Part shown: positions 26,651 through 35,717 of the stretch, one piece after another
How positions within the stretch are numbered: the first letter of the stretch is position 1
How the letters are laid out: each line of letters starts with the position of its first letter
Assembly (NCBI GenBank): GCA_964525935.1
Contig: CAZGJZ010000009.1
Coordinates: 131,765-195,764, forward strand
From: UBA2377 sp964525935
GTDB taxonomy: Bacteria > Verrucomicrobiota > Verrucomicrobiia > Opitutales > Opitutaceae
Length of the DNA stretch: 64,000 bases
Direction: 5' to 3'
Position numbers and translations under genes: made by a program
The notes under the pieces: generated by a model
Told to the model about the DNA's origin: nothing
The model's input: the letters and a program-made list of their open reading frames with translations, nothing else
The model's database searches: none

Positions 26651-26726
26651 GAATGTGGAAATCAGGAAAGGAGGAAAATACCGGCTGAGCTGAGGTTCGT
26701 TTCCTGCCTTCCTGATTTCCACATTC
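26651..26726. repeat. Long inverted repeat (18-bp perfect arms)
   Basis: GAATGTGGAAATCAGGAA (26651-26668) and its exact reverse complement (26709-26726), with further imperfect pairing inward. Lies between the sigma-54 control region and the terminator of the next upstream gene. Confidence 0.85.
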
Positions 26727-26756
26727 GGTTTGGGCGGGCCTTGGTCTGGGGGCACG

Positions 26757-26786
26757 AAAAAGGGCGGGTCGATTAAGACCCGCCCT
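26757..26786 (-). terminator. Rho-independent terminator
   Basis: Perfect 10-bp stem AGGGCGGGTC/GACCCGCCCT (26761-26770, 26777-26786), loop of 6. On the minus strand it is followed directly by TTTTTCG. Positioned 26 bp after the stop of the minus-strand gene ending at 26812. Confidence 0.9.
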
Positions 26787-26811
26787 GGTGAGATTTGGTG
26801 ACGCGTGGGGC

Positions 26812-28035
26812 TTACCAGATTTCTTCTTCGCGATCGAAGACGCCTTGGACGGCGGCTTCCCATTCGGCCGGGTTGCGCTTCTTCAGCATCTCGCCGGCGG
26901 TCGCGAACGACAGCAGCGAAAGGCCGGAGGCAAAATCGTTGGCGTAAAGGCCGTAGTAGAGCTTGCCGCCGTTGAGCGACATGAGGCGGAGCTGTTTCGC
27001 GGCGACCGACTCGAGGTGAGCGAAGCCCTCGATGTTCTTCGCGGCCTCGAGCAGGAGCCAGCTGAGGCCGGGCTCGTAGCAGCGGAAGTGGTCGTTGAGC
27101 GGATGCTCGAAGCAGCCGTCGGCCATCTGGTTTTGGTGAAACCAGTCGGCGAACTCCGCGAAGCGGGCGACGAGGCGCGACCAGATGGTGTCGCCGCCGC
27201 TGGCGAGCGTGGAGGCGAGCTGGGCTTGGATCTGGTTCGGCGCCTGCGCGGGCACGCGGGCCTCGGGATCGGCCTTGGGGCTGAACTGGATGACGTGGCG
27301 CAGCGGCACGGAGAGGCGCGCTTTCATCGCGGGATTGGAGAGCGCGGCGACGAGACCCTCGGACGTGTAGAGGAGGATCTGCTGCGGGGCGGCCTTGGTC
27401 CACTCTTCCCAGAGCGTGGCCTTGTAGTTGTAGGTGGCGATGTATTCGACCATCGGCACGGCGGCGTCGTAGTAGGCGGTTTCGCCGGTGAGCTCAGCGT
27501 AGTGGATGAGCGTGGAAACGAAGAGGCCGTTGGCGCACCAGTATTCGCGCATCTCCTCGGGGTTGACCTTGTGGTTGAGCACGCCGACGCCCATGACGCC
27601 CTTGTTGGTGAGGTAGTTTTTGAGGCAGTGGTCGAGGTAGCGCTTCACGCTGGCGAGCACTTCCTTGCTCTCGGGCAGGTGCGGGAAATAGCGGACGCCC
27701 TCGAGCATGCCGTTGGCGGTGGAGGCGTTGTCGGCGACGCAGGAGCAGTTGACCATGCCCTTGGCGTCGCAGTCGTAGCCGTAGCCCATGTCGAACATGT
27801 CGGGCCAGTGGACGCTCTGGTATTTCATCTGGCGGCCGTTGAAGCGGCGGCAGATGGCGGTCATGCGCGCATCGCCGAGGAGGTCCATCGTGCGGGCGGC
27901 GCCCATGACGACGTAAGCTTCCTCGAAGCAGGCCTGCATCGGATGGGCCATGCCCGGGCTCGCGATGATGTGGTGGGAAAAGTAGTTCCAGTGCTTGACC
28001 AAGCCACGGGCAACGACGGTGGAGTTGAGTTTCAT
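26812..28035 (-). CDS. Alpha/alpha-barrel (six-hairpin) protein, glycosidase-like
   Basis: 407 residues without a signal peptide. The pattern of paired helices with conserved aromatic and His/Asp residues (SVHWPDMFDMGYGYDCDAKG, EYWCANGLFVSTLIHYAELT, CFEHPLNDHFRCYEPGLSW) fits an (alpha/alpha)6 barrel, as in GH88/GH105-like or epimerase-like enzymes. No catalytic signature is clear enough to name the family. It lies between the last permease and the terminator at 26757, in the same direction as the export genes. It may be read from the same transcript or from its own promoter in 28036-28199. Role in export is not implied by sequence. Confidence 0.65.
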   Translation of the reverse strand: MKLNSTVVARGLVKHWNYFSHHIIASPGMAHPMQACFEEAYVVMGAARTMDLLGDARMTAICRRFNGRQMKYQSVHWPDMFDMGYGYDCDAKGMVNCSCVADNASTANGMLEGVRYFPHLPESKEVLASVKRYLDHCLKNYLTNKGVMGVGVLNHKVNPEEMREYWCANGLFVSTLIHYAELTGETAYYDAAVPMVEYIATYNYKATLWEEWTKAAPQQILLYTSEGLVAALSNPAMKARLSVPLRHVIQFSPKADPEARVPAQAPNQIQAQLASTLASGGDTIWSRLVARFAEFADWFHQNQMADGCFEHPLNDHFRCYEPGLSWLLLEAAKNIEGFAHLESVAAKQLRLMSLNGGKLYYGLYANDFASGLSLLSFATAGEMLKKRNPAEWEAAVQGVFDREEEIW

Positions 28036-28131
28036 GTAGGGAGAATGCGATGCGGTGAACGCGATACGCTCCTTCGTCTTCGGGCCGCGCGCGGCAGGGT
28101 CAAACTTAATGGAATCCTAACGGTAGACTGT

Positions 28132-28182
28132 GGCGCGGCTGCGCCGCGCTGAATGTTCTAATGACCAATACCCAATGACCAA
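28132..28182. repeat. Stem-loop plus micro-repeat between permease 1 and the barrel gene
   Basis: GCGCGGC (28133-28139) pairs with GCCGCGC (28143-28149). It is followed by AATGACCAATACCCAATGAC (28159-28178), a degenerate tandem repeat of the same general type as other intergenic cassettes. Confidence 0.55.
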
Positions 28183-28199
28183 GGAGGCGTGCTGGTCGC

Positions 28200-30623
28200 T
28201 TACTCCGACCGCAGCGCGGTGGCCGGGTCGATGCGGGTGGCGCGGCGGGCGGGGAAGTAGCTCGCGAGGGCGGCGGCGGTGGCGAGGAGGAGCGGGGCGA
28301 CGAGGAGGATCAAGGGATCGAGGGGCGACACTTCGTAGAGCTGGCTGCGAATGGCCTGGCCGGCGGCGATGGCCCCGAGGACGCCGACCGCTACACCGAT
28401 AAGCAGGGGGATCATGCCTTGGCGGAACATGAGGTGGACGACATCGGTGGGTTGCGCGCCGAGGGCCATGCGGACGCCGATCTCGCGGCGGCGCATCGAG
28501 ACGCCGTAGGCGACGACGCTGTAGAGGCCGGTGAGGGCGAGGACGAGCGCGAGCAACGCGAAGGTGCCGAGGAGAAGGGACTGGAGCGTCGTGGTGGCGT
28601 AGGTGGACTCGACCTGCTCCTGCATGGTCTCGACTTCGAAGATGGCGACATCGGGATCGAGCTGGGCGAAGAGCTCGCGGATCTGGCGCTCGAGGCCGCG
28701 TGGGTTGCCGGTGGTGCGGACGAGCGCGACTTTTTGGGTCCACGTAAATTGTTGCAGCGACCAGTAGGCCTGCGCGCGCGTGATGGGTTCATCGTAGCCG
28801 TAGACGCGGAGGGTGGGGACGACACCAATAACGGTGAACCAGTTTTCGTCCTCGTTTTTGGAAAAGCCCCAGTTGATGCGTTTGCCGAGGGGGTTTTGCT
28901 GCGGCCACCATTTTTCGGCGAAGGCCTGGTCGATGATGACGACCTTGGGGCCGGTGGCGTCGTGGGCGTTGAACAGGCGGCCTTGGAGAAGCGGGACCTT
29001 GAGGGCGTTGAAGTAGTCGTCGCTGACGATGGCCATCTCGGCGAGCGGGCGGTTGCGATCCTTGGGGTTGTGGATGCCCTCGACACTGAAGCTGGACTGC
29101 CAGCCGGCGTTGAGCGGAGGCGTGGTGCTAACGGCCGCGTGCTGGACCCCGGGAAGCGCGGAGAGACGCTCGACGAGGTGATGGTAGAAACGGCGGGAGG
29201 GGAGTTCGCTTTCGACGCGCTGGCCGTCTTTCATTTCGTAACCGTAGCGACTGTCGGGGAGGGAGACGGAGAACGTGAGAACCGATTCGGGGTCGAACCC
29301 GAGCGGGGCGGATTGCATGCGCTCGAGACTGCGGAGGATGAGGCCGCTGGTGCTGAGGAGCACGAGGGTGAGGGCGACCTGGCCGGCGACGAGGAGGCGG
29401 CGCATGCTCGTGCCCGCGGTGGCGCCGCGGCTGCCGTCGTGAAGCCCGCTGCGGACATCGGTGCGGGAAAGTTTCACGGCGGGCCAGAGGCCGGCGAGAA
29501 TGCCGGAGGTGAGGGCGACAAGAATCGAGAAACCGAGGACCCAGGGGTTGAGCTCAATGTTTTGGAAACGCGTGGAGTAGGTGGGGACGAAGCGCTGGAT
29601 TACGTCGAGCGACCACCACGCGAAGAGGACGCCGAGGGCGCCGCCGACGAGGGCGACGAGGACGGATTCGTTGAGCATCTGGCGGATGAGCTGCCAGCGC
29701 GAGGCGCCGAGGGCGGAACGGACGGCGTAGTCGCGTTGCTGGCTGAGGCCGCGGGTGATGAAGAGACTGGCGACATTGGCACAGGCGATGGCGAGGACGA
29801 AGCCGGTGGCGGCGAGGAGCGACCAGAGGCCGGCGCGGAAACCGCCGACTTCCTCCTTGCGGAAGGGCGAGACGACGGCGGAGACACCGGTGAGATTGTC
29901 GGGATAAGCGGCGCGCAGGCCGGTGTAGATGCGCTCCATATCGGCGCGAACCTGCTCGAGGGTGACGCCGGGTTTCATGCGGCCGGTGGCGTAGAGGCCG
30001 GGATTGTTGCCGCGGGACTGCCAGTTTTCCTGGGTGGCGGCGTAGGGCGTGATCGGCACCCAGAGTTCGGCGCGGCGGGCGAGTTCGAGGCCGTTGGGGG
30101 CGATGCCGACGACGGTGCGCTGCACGCCATCGATGGGGATTTCACGACCGACGAGATGCGGATCGCGGGCGAAACGGCGGACCCAGAGGGATTCGGCGAT
30201 GACGACCACGGGTGCGGCGCCGGCCTTGTCTTCGTCGGCGGAAAAGTAACGGCCGGTGACGGGTTTGAGCGCGGCGACGTCGAAGAAAGAGGCGGAGACG
30301 AAGGCGCCGCGGATGTTTTCCGGCAGCTGGCCGGCGCCGGAAATATTGAAGCGGTCGCCGCGGCGGGCGGTGAGGGCGGTGAAGGTTTGCTGTTCCTTCA
30401 TCCAGTCCTGAATGGTGGGCCAGGAGATGGACATCTCCATCTGCGGGCCCTTTTGCCAGAGGATAACGAGCTGGTCGGAGTTGGGGTAGGGAAAGGGTTT
30501 GAGGAGGACGGCGTAGAGAACGGAGAAAATCGCGGTGGTGACGCCGATGCCGAGGGCGAGCGTGAGGACGGTCGCGAGGGTGAAACCGGGGGAATTGCGC
30601 AGGGAGCGGAGGGCGAATTTCAT
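28200..30623 (-). CDS. ADOP/FtsX-type ABC transporter permease 1
   Basis: 807 residues with the architecture of the ADOP (acidobacterial duplicated orphan permease) family. A first membrane helix (SPGFTLATVLTLALGIGVTT) is followed by a MacB-type periplasmic domain (to about 270), an FtsX domain with three helices (about 275-420), a second periplasmic domain (to about 680) and a second FtsX domain ending in ASYFPARRATRIDPATALRSE. The doubled FtsX module means one chain can supply a whole permease dimer. Part of four tandem permeases sharing the C-terminal PARRAT(K/R) motif. Substrate unknown; MacB-type systems export peptides, lipids or glycolipids. Confidence 0.92.
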   Translation of the reverse strand: MKFALRSLRNSPGFTLATVLTLALGIGVTTAIFSVLYAVLLKPFPYPNSDQLVILWQKGPQMEMSISWPTIQDWMKEQQTFTALTARRGDRFNISGAGQLPENIRGAFVSASFFDVAALKPVTGRYFSADEDKAGAAPVVVIAESLWVRRFARDPHLVGREIPIDGVQRTVVGIAPNGLELARRAELWVPITPYAATQENWQSRGNNPGLYATGRMKPGVTLEQVRADMERIYTGLRAAYPDNLTGVSAVVSPFRKEEVGGFRAGLWSLLAATGFVLAIACANVASLFITRGLSQQRDYAVRSALGASRWQLIRQMLNESVLVALVGGALGVLFAWWSLDVIQRFVPTYSTRFQNIELNPWVLGFSILVALTSGILAGLWPAVKLSRTDVRSGLHDGSRGATAGTSMRRLLVAGQVALTLVLLSTSGLILRSLERMQSAPLGFDPESVLTFSVSLPDSRYGYEMKDGQRVESELPSRRFYHHLVERLSALPGVQHAAVSTTPPLNAGWQSSFSVEGIHNPKDRNRPLAEMAIVSDDYFNALKVPLLQGRLFNAHDATGPKVVIIDQAFAEKWWPQQNPLGKRINWGFSKNEDENWFTVIGVVPTLRVYGYDEPITRAQAYWSLQQFTWTQKVALVRTTGNPRGLERQIRELFAQLDPDVAIFEVETMQEQVESTYATTTLQSLLLGTFALLALVLALTGLYSVVAYGVSMRRREIGVRMALGAQPTDVVHLMFRQGMIPLLIGVAVGVLGAIAAGQAIRSQLYEVSPLDPLILLVAPLLLATAAALASYFPARRATRIDPATALRSE

Positions 30624-30627
30624 GGGG

Positions 30628-30728
30628 AGCGGTCAGCTTTCAGCGATCAGCTGTCAGCTGGGATGAGGGCGTGGAAGGAAAGTGCTATGGATCGGGCTGA
30701 ATGCTGAGGGCTGAATGCTGACAGCTCA
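30628..30728. repeat. Period-7 inverted repeat element between permeases 1 and 2
   Basis: Left arm AGCGGTC-AGCTTTC-AGCGATC (from 30628), right arm GCTGAAT-GCTGAGG-GCTGAAT (from 30696, continuing GCTGACA-GCT). The arms are mutually inverted. The right arm runs into the stop codon of permease 2 (30726-30728). Confidence 0.85.
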
Positions 30729-33104
30729 TTCCGCGCGCAGCGCGACCATGGGGTCGACTTTCGTGGCGCGGCGGGCGGGGAGCCAGCTGGCGAGGGTGGC
30801 GACGGCGGCGAGCAACGGGGCGATGACAATGAAGGTGAGGGGATCGCGGGCGTTGACGCCGTAGAGGAGGGATTGCACGAGGCTGGCGAGGGCGAGGGCG
30901 CCGACGAGCCCGAGGGCGAGGCCGAGGCCGACGACGGCCAGACTCTGGCGCATGACGAGACGGATGACGCCGCCGGTGGTGGAACCGAGCGCGAGGCGGA
31001 TGCCGAATTCGTTGGTGCGCTGCGCCACGGCATATGAGACGACGCCGTAGATGCCGATGGCGGCGAGGATGAGCGCGAGCACCGAAAAGGTCACCATGAG
31101 CGTCGCGGCGAAGCGCTGGCGGGCGATCGAGGCGGCGACGAGCTGGTCGAGGGTCTCCAAGCGGAAGACCGGCTGGTCCGGGTCCACGGTCTGCACTGCG
31201 CGGCGGAGCGCGGCCGGGAGGCCGGCGTCGGCGCCGTCGGTGCGGATGACGAAGGTGATCTGGGCGAAAGGCTGTTGCGCCATGGGCTCGTAGCTTTGCG
31301 GGGCGGTCTCCTGGTCGAAGCGCAAATTCTTGATCTCGCCGACGACGCCGATGATCTCGCGCCAGGTCTGCGGGCCGTTGGTCATGTGGACGCGCTTGCC
31401 GATGGGGTCTTCGCCAGGGAAGAGTTTTTCGGCGAAGGACTGGCTGATGATGGCGACGCGCGCTTTGTCCTCGCGGTCAAATTCGTTGAACGTGCGACCG
31501 CGGAGCAGCGGGATGCCCATGGCCTGAAAATAGCCGGGGGCGACGGCGAAGTAGGCGGTGGAAGGAAGCTCCTGCTGGGGATCGCGACCCTCGATTTCGA
31601 GACCGAGAATGTAGTCGCTGCCGGAAAACGGCATCGACTGCGTGGAACCGACGGCGGTGACACCGGGGATAGTGCGCATGCGGGCGATGACGGCATCAGT
31701 AAACGCACGCTGTTTGTCGGGCGTCTCATATTTCTCGAGCGGGAGCGAGAGGTTGAGCATGAGCGCATTGGCGGGATTGAAACCGGGGCTGGCATGCGCG
31801 AGTCGGTCGAAGCTGCGGATGAGCAAGCCGGCGCCGGTGAGCAGCATGAGCGCGAAAGCGATTTCGGCGACGACGAGACTGTTGCGGAACCAGTGGCGGC
31901 CGCCTTCGCTGGAGCCGCGGGAGCCTTCCTTGAGGGCATCGACGAGATTGATGCGCGAACCCTGCCACGCGGGCACGAGGCCGAAGGTGACGCCGGTGAG
32001 CACGGCGATGGCGAAGGTGAAAAGGAAGGCGCGGGCATCGAGTGTGATTTCCGCGGCGCGTGGGAGATCGGCGGGCGCGATGGCGAGGAGCGCGTCGAGT
32101 CCCCACTTGGCAAGGACGAGGCCGAGGGCGCCGCCGAGGAGCGAGAGCAGGAGACTTTCGGTGAGGAGCTGGCGGACGAGGCGGCCGCGACCGGCGCCGA
32201 GCGCGGCGCGCACGGAGATCTCGCGCTGCCGGCCGGCGGCGCGCGCGAGCTGGAGGTTGGCGACATTGGCGCAGGCGATGAGGAGGAGCAGGAAAACGGC
32301 GCCGAGCAGCGTGTAGAACGTGGGCTTCAGGTTGCCCGTATTGAAATCGAGGATGGGGATGACGATGGCGCCCCAGTCCTTGTTGGTGTCGGGAAATTGC
32401 TCGGCGAGCCGGCGTGTGATGGTGTCCATCTGGGTCTGGGCCTGCGCGGTGGTGATACCGGGCTTGAGGCGGCCGACGACGCCGTAGCTGTGGCCGCCGC
32501 GGTTTTGCCATTGCTCGGTGGTGAGGGCGAGCGGGGTGAGGACCTCGAAGCGGCTGCCGCGCTGGAAATCGGCGGGCATGATGCCGATGATGGTGTGGGG
32601 AACGCCGTTGAAGCGGAGGGTCGTGTTGAGGATGTCGGTGCGGCCGCCGAATTGCTTCTGCCAGAAAGCGTGGGTGAGGATGACGACGGTGTGCTTGCCG
32701 GGTTCGTCTTCGGCGGGACCGTAGGCGCGGCCGAGGGCGGGCGCGACGCGCAGCGTGGAAAAATAATTGCCGCTCGTGCGCTGGGCGATGACGCGGACGG
32801 GTTCGCCGTCGCCGGTGAGGTTGTAATGCATCTGGCGCAGGAGCGCGAGCGACTCGAAGGCATCGGCCTGTTCGGTCCAGCTGCGATAGTTGGCGGGTGC
32901 GACGGAGAACTGAGGGAACTGCGGCAGGGCGGTTTCGCGGATGACCATGAGCCGCTCGGACTCGGGGAAGTTGACCGGACGCAGGAGGACCGAATTGACG
33001 ACCGTGAAGATCGCGGTGCACGCGCCGATGCCGAGCGCGAGCGTGAGCAGCGCGACGACGGTGAAGCCGGGGGACTTGGTAAGCTGGCGGAAGGCGAATT
33101 TCAT
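30726..33104 (-). CDS. ADOP/FtsX-type ABC transporter permease 2
   Basis: 792 residues with the same two-FtsX-domain layout: first helix in SPGFTVVALLTLALGIGACT, periplasmic domain with RTSGNYFSTLRVAPALGRAY, first transmembrane module around LLLLIACANVANLQLARAAG, and the second at the C-terminus ending PARRATKVDPMVALRAE. It differs enough from its neighbours to be an old duplicate. Separated from permeases 1 and 3 only by repeat elements, so all four are probably on one transcript starting at the HlyD sigma-54 promoter. Confidence 0.92.
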   Translation of the reverse strand: MKFAFRQLTKSPGFTVVALLTLALGIGACTAIFTVVNSVLLRPVNFPESERLMVIRETALPQFPQFSVAPANYRSWTEQADAFESLALLRQMHYNLTGDGEPVRVIAQRTSGNYFSTLRVAPALGRAYGPAEDEPGKHTVVILTHAFWQKQFGGRTDILNTTLRFNGVPHTIIGIMPADFQRGSRFEVLTPLALTTEQWQNRGGHSYGVVGRLKPGITTAQAQTQMDTITRRLAEQFPDTNKDWGAIVIPILDFNTGNLKPTFYTLLGAVFLLLLIACANVANLQLARAAGRQREISVRAALGAGRGRLVRQLLTESLLLSLLGGALGLVLAKWGLDALLAIAPADLPRAAEITLDARAFLFTFAIAVLTGVTFGLVPAWQGSRINLVDALKEGSRGSSEGGRHWFRNSLVVAEIAFALMLLTGAGLLIRSFDRLAHASPGFNPANALMLNLSLPLEKYETPDKQRAFTDAVIARMRTIPGVTAVGSTQSMPFSGSDYILGLEIEGRDPQQELPSTAYFAVAPGYFQAMGIPLLRGRTFNEFDREDKARVAIISQSFAEKLFPGEDPIGKRVHMTNGPQTWREIIGVVGEIKNLRFDQETAPQSYEPMAQQPFAQITFVIRTDGADAGLPAALRRAVQTVDPDQPVFRLETLDQLVAASIARQRFAATLMVTFSVLALILAAIGIYGVVSYAVAQRTNEFGIRLALGSTTGGVIRLVMRQSLAVVGLGLALGLVGALALASLVQSLLYGVNARDPLTFIVIAPLLAAVATLASWLPARRATKVDPMVALRAE

Positions 33105-33108
33105 GGGA

Positions 33109-33204
33109 AGCGGTCAGCGATCAGCGATCAGCATTGGAATGTGAGCGAAGGGCGAAGGTGTTCAGGTTTTGGCTGAGAGCTGAAAGCTGAGGGCTGACAG
33201 CTCA
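33109..33204. repeat. Period-7 inverted repeat element between permeases 2 and 3
   Basis: Left arm AGCGGTC-AGCGATC-AGCG (from 33109); right arm GCTGAGA-GCTGAAA (from 33172, continuing GCTGAGG-GCTGACA-GCT), ending in the stop codon of permease 3 (33202-33204). The spacer resembles that of the next element. Confidence 0.85.
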
Positions 33205-35604
33205 TTCGGCGCGCAGGGCGACGAGCGGGTCGACCTTCGCGGCGCGGCGGGCGGGGAGGTAGCAGGCGAAGAACGAGACGAGCAGGAGCGTGACGACGAT
33301 GGCGACCAGCGTCAGCGGATCGGGGCGGCCCATCTCGGGGAGGATCGTGCCGAGGAGGTGGACGAGACCGAAGGCGCCGACCAAGCCGATGACGAGGCCG
33401 AGGAGCGAGAGGCCGAGGCCGCGGCCGAAGATGAGACGCAGGACGGTGCCGACCTGCGCGCCGAGCGCCATGCGGATGCCGATCTCCTGGGTGCGCTGCA
33501 CGACGAAGCTGGCGAGCACGCCGTAGATGCCGACGGAGGCGAGCATGAGGCCGAGCAGGGCGAAGCCGCCGAGCAGGCCGCCGATGAGATGGTAGTTGGC
33601 GAGGGAGCGCTTGATGTCGCCGCGGATGCTGATGACGCTGTGCACGGGCAGGTCGGGATCGATGGCGGCGACGGCCTTGCGCATTTCGTTCGTGAGCTGT
33701 TCGGCCGGGACGCGTCCGCGGACGACGATCGTGGCGCCGCCGAAGGTTTCCTGCATGATGGGATAATACATCTGGAAGCGCGTGTCGGGCGGCGTGAGCG
33801 AGGCGGGCGCACCGGCGTGGCTGACGACGCCGATGATTTCGCGCGCGGGGTCTTCGGGTTCGGTGCCGCCGAGGCGGCGACCGATGGGGTTTTCGCCGGG
33901 GAAGAGGGCGCGGGCCATGGCTTCGTTGATCACGACGACGAGCGGACGGTCGGCGCGGTCGTCGGCGTTGAAGTAGCGGCCTTGCACGAGGCGGAGGCCG
34001 AGGGTGTCGACGTAGCCGGGCGTGGTGAAGATGACGTTGGCGAGAGGCTCGCGGCCGGGGGCGGGGACGGGCTGGCCCTGGACGGTGAAGTTGGCGCTGC
34101 TGGAGTAGCCGCCGGTGGGCAGGGAACTGCTGAGGGCGGAGTGCGTGAGGAGCGGGCTGGCGGCGAGGTTGTCGGCGAGCTTGGTGAAGAAGAGGCGGCG
34201 GGCGTCGTCGTCGGGGTATTTGTTGGCGGGGAGATTGACGAAGCCGGTGAGCAGAGCGGCGGTGCGCCAGCCCGGGTCGCGTTGCGTGAACTGTTCGAGG
34301 CCGCGGAGAAAAACGCCCGCGCCGGTGAGGAGGATCAGCGCGAGCGCGACCTCGATGACGATGAGGGCGTGGCGGAGACGCGCGCTGCCGGCGATGATGC
34401 CGCGGCTGCCGAGCTTGAGGGCGTCGTTGACGTCGGTGCGCGAGGCGAGCCACGCGGGCAGGAGGCCGAAGGCGAGGCCGGAGAGGATGGAAACAACGAG
34501 GGCGAAGCCGACGACGCGCAGGTCGAGCGGCAGGTCGAGGCTGGTGATGCCGCCGGCGAGGCGGACATGGCGGCCGAGGAGATCGTTGCACCACACGGCG
34601 ACGAGCACGCCGAGGGCGCCGCCGGTGAGGCCGAGGAGCAGGCTCTCGGTGAGGAGCTCGCGCATGATCTGCCAGCGCGAGGCGCCGAGGGCGACGCGGA
34701 TGGCGTGTTCGCGGGAGCGGGCGGCGGTGCGGGTGAACTGGAGGTTGGCGAGATTGGCGCACGCGATGAGGAGGACGAAGCCGGCGAGCCCCATCACGAG
34801 CCAGGTCAGGTTGCGCGAGGCGTCGCCCTGATCGGAGTTGGCGAGCGGGACGAGGCGGAGGCCGTAGCTGGAATTGGTCTGCGGGTAGAGTTGGGTGAGG
34901 CGGGCGCTGAGGCCGTCGAGTTCGGCCTGGGCCTGCGCGGGCGTGACGCCGGGCGCGAGGCGGCCGAGGATCGTGAGGTAGTTGTTGCTGCGATTCTGCT
35001 GTTGCGCGGCGTTGAAGGTGAGCGGTTGGAAGGCGTCGAGCTGGCCCCACATGAGCGGCGGGACGAAGCTGGCCGGCATGACGCCGACGATGGTGACGAG
35101 CCGGCTGTTGAGGCGGATCTGGCGGCCGATGACGGCGGGATCGGCGACGAAGCGGCGCGTCCAGCACTCATGCGTGAGGATGATCGCGGCCGGGCCGCCG
35201 GGAGTGTTTTCCTCGGCGGTGAAGAAGCGGCCCAGCACGGGCTGAATGCCGAGCATGGGAAAAAAGCCCGCGGTGACATCCATGCCGCGGAAGCGCTCGG
35301 CGGGCTGGTCGCCGGGCGAGTAGCTGTAGTTGGAGCGATTGGTGGCGGCGAGGGCGGTGAAGGATTTGGCCTGCGCCTCGTAGTCGAGAAAGTTGGCGGC
35401 GGCGTGCGGCCACGTGCGGGACTGTGGCGACGTGCGGAAGATGCGCACGAGTTCGCCGGGCGCGGCGAAGGGGACGTCCTGCAAGAGCAGCGTGTTGAGG
35501 ACGGTGAACATCGACGTGTTGGCGCCGATGCCGAGCGCGAGGGTGAGCAGCGCGATGGCGGTGAAGCCGGGCGTCTTGAGGAGGGAGCGGAAGGCGAATT
35601 TCAT
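33202..35604 (-). CDS. ADOP/FtsX-type ABC transporter permease 3
   Basis: 800 residues. N-terminal helix in TPGFTAIALLTLALGIGANT, periplasmic domain with AGFFPMLGIQPVLGRFF and GVMPASFVPP, first FtsX module around VLLIACANLANLQFTRTAA, then a second periplasmic domain and a second FtsX module. It ends PARRAAKVDPLVALRAE. A run of seven A residues precedes the start on the minus strand, making a poor but A-rich translation start region. Same family and unit as permeases 1, 2 and 4. Confidence 0.92.
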   Translation of the reverse strand: MKFAFRSLLKTPGFTAIALLTLALGIGANTSMFTVLNTLLLQDVPFAAPGELVRIFRTSPQSRTWPHAAANFLDYEAQAKSFTALAATNRSNYSYSPGDQPAERFRGMDVTAGFFPMLGIQPVLGRFFTAEENTPGGPAAIILTHECWTRRFVADPAVIGRQIRLNSRLVTIVGVMPASFVPPLMWGQLDAFQPLTFNAAQQQNRSNNYLTILGRLAPGVTPAQAQAELDGLSARLTQLYPQTNSSYGLRLVPLANSDQGDASRNLTWLVMGLAGFVLLIACANLANLQFTRTAARSREHAIRVALGASRWQIMRELLTESLLLGLTGGALGVLVAVWCNDLLGRHVRLAGGITSLDLPLDLRVVGFALVVSILSGLAFGLLPAWLASRTDVNDALKLGSRGIIAGSARLRHALIVIEVALALILLTGAGVFLRGLEQFTQRDPGWRTAALLTGFVNLPANKYPDDDARRLFFTKLADNLAASPLLTHSALSSSLPTGGYSSSANFTVQGQPVPAPGREPLANVIFTTPGYVDTLGLRLVQGRYFNADDRADRPLVVVINEAMARALFPGENPIGRRLGGTEPEDPAREIIGVVSHAGAPASLTPPDTRFQMYYPIMQETFGGATIVVRGRVPAEQLTNEMRKAVAAIDPDLPVHSVISIRGDIKRSLANYHLIGGLLGGFALLGLMLASVGIYGVLASFVVQRTQEIGIRMALGAQVGTVLRLIFGRGLGLSLLGLVIGLVGAFGLVHLLGTILPEMGRPDPLTLVAIVVTLLLVSFFACYLPARRAAKVDPLVALRAE

Positions 35605-35612
35605 TTTTTTTA

Positions 35613-35717
35613 GAGCGATCAGCTTTCAGCGATCAGCGGTCAGCTTTGGAATATGAGCGAAGGACGAAGGTGTTTCAGGGATTGGCTGAGAGCTGAAAGC
35701 TGAGGGCTGACAGCTCA
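35613..35717. repeat. Period-7 inverted repeat element between permeases 3 and 4
   Basis: Left arm AGCGATC-AGCTTTC (from 35613), continuing AGCGATC-AGCGGTC. The spacer contains GGAATATGAGCGAAGGACGA. Right arm from 35684 runs into the stop codon of permease 4 (35715-35717). Nearly identical over about 75 bp to the element at 38132-38233. Confidence 0.88.

Noticed and set aside
28419..35613. Long plus-strand frames (751-762 codons) opposite the permeases
   Set aside because: They are mirror frames of confident minus-strand permease genes, rich in Glu/Gly/Ala with no domains.
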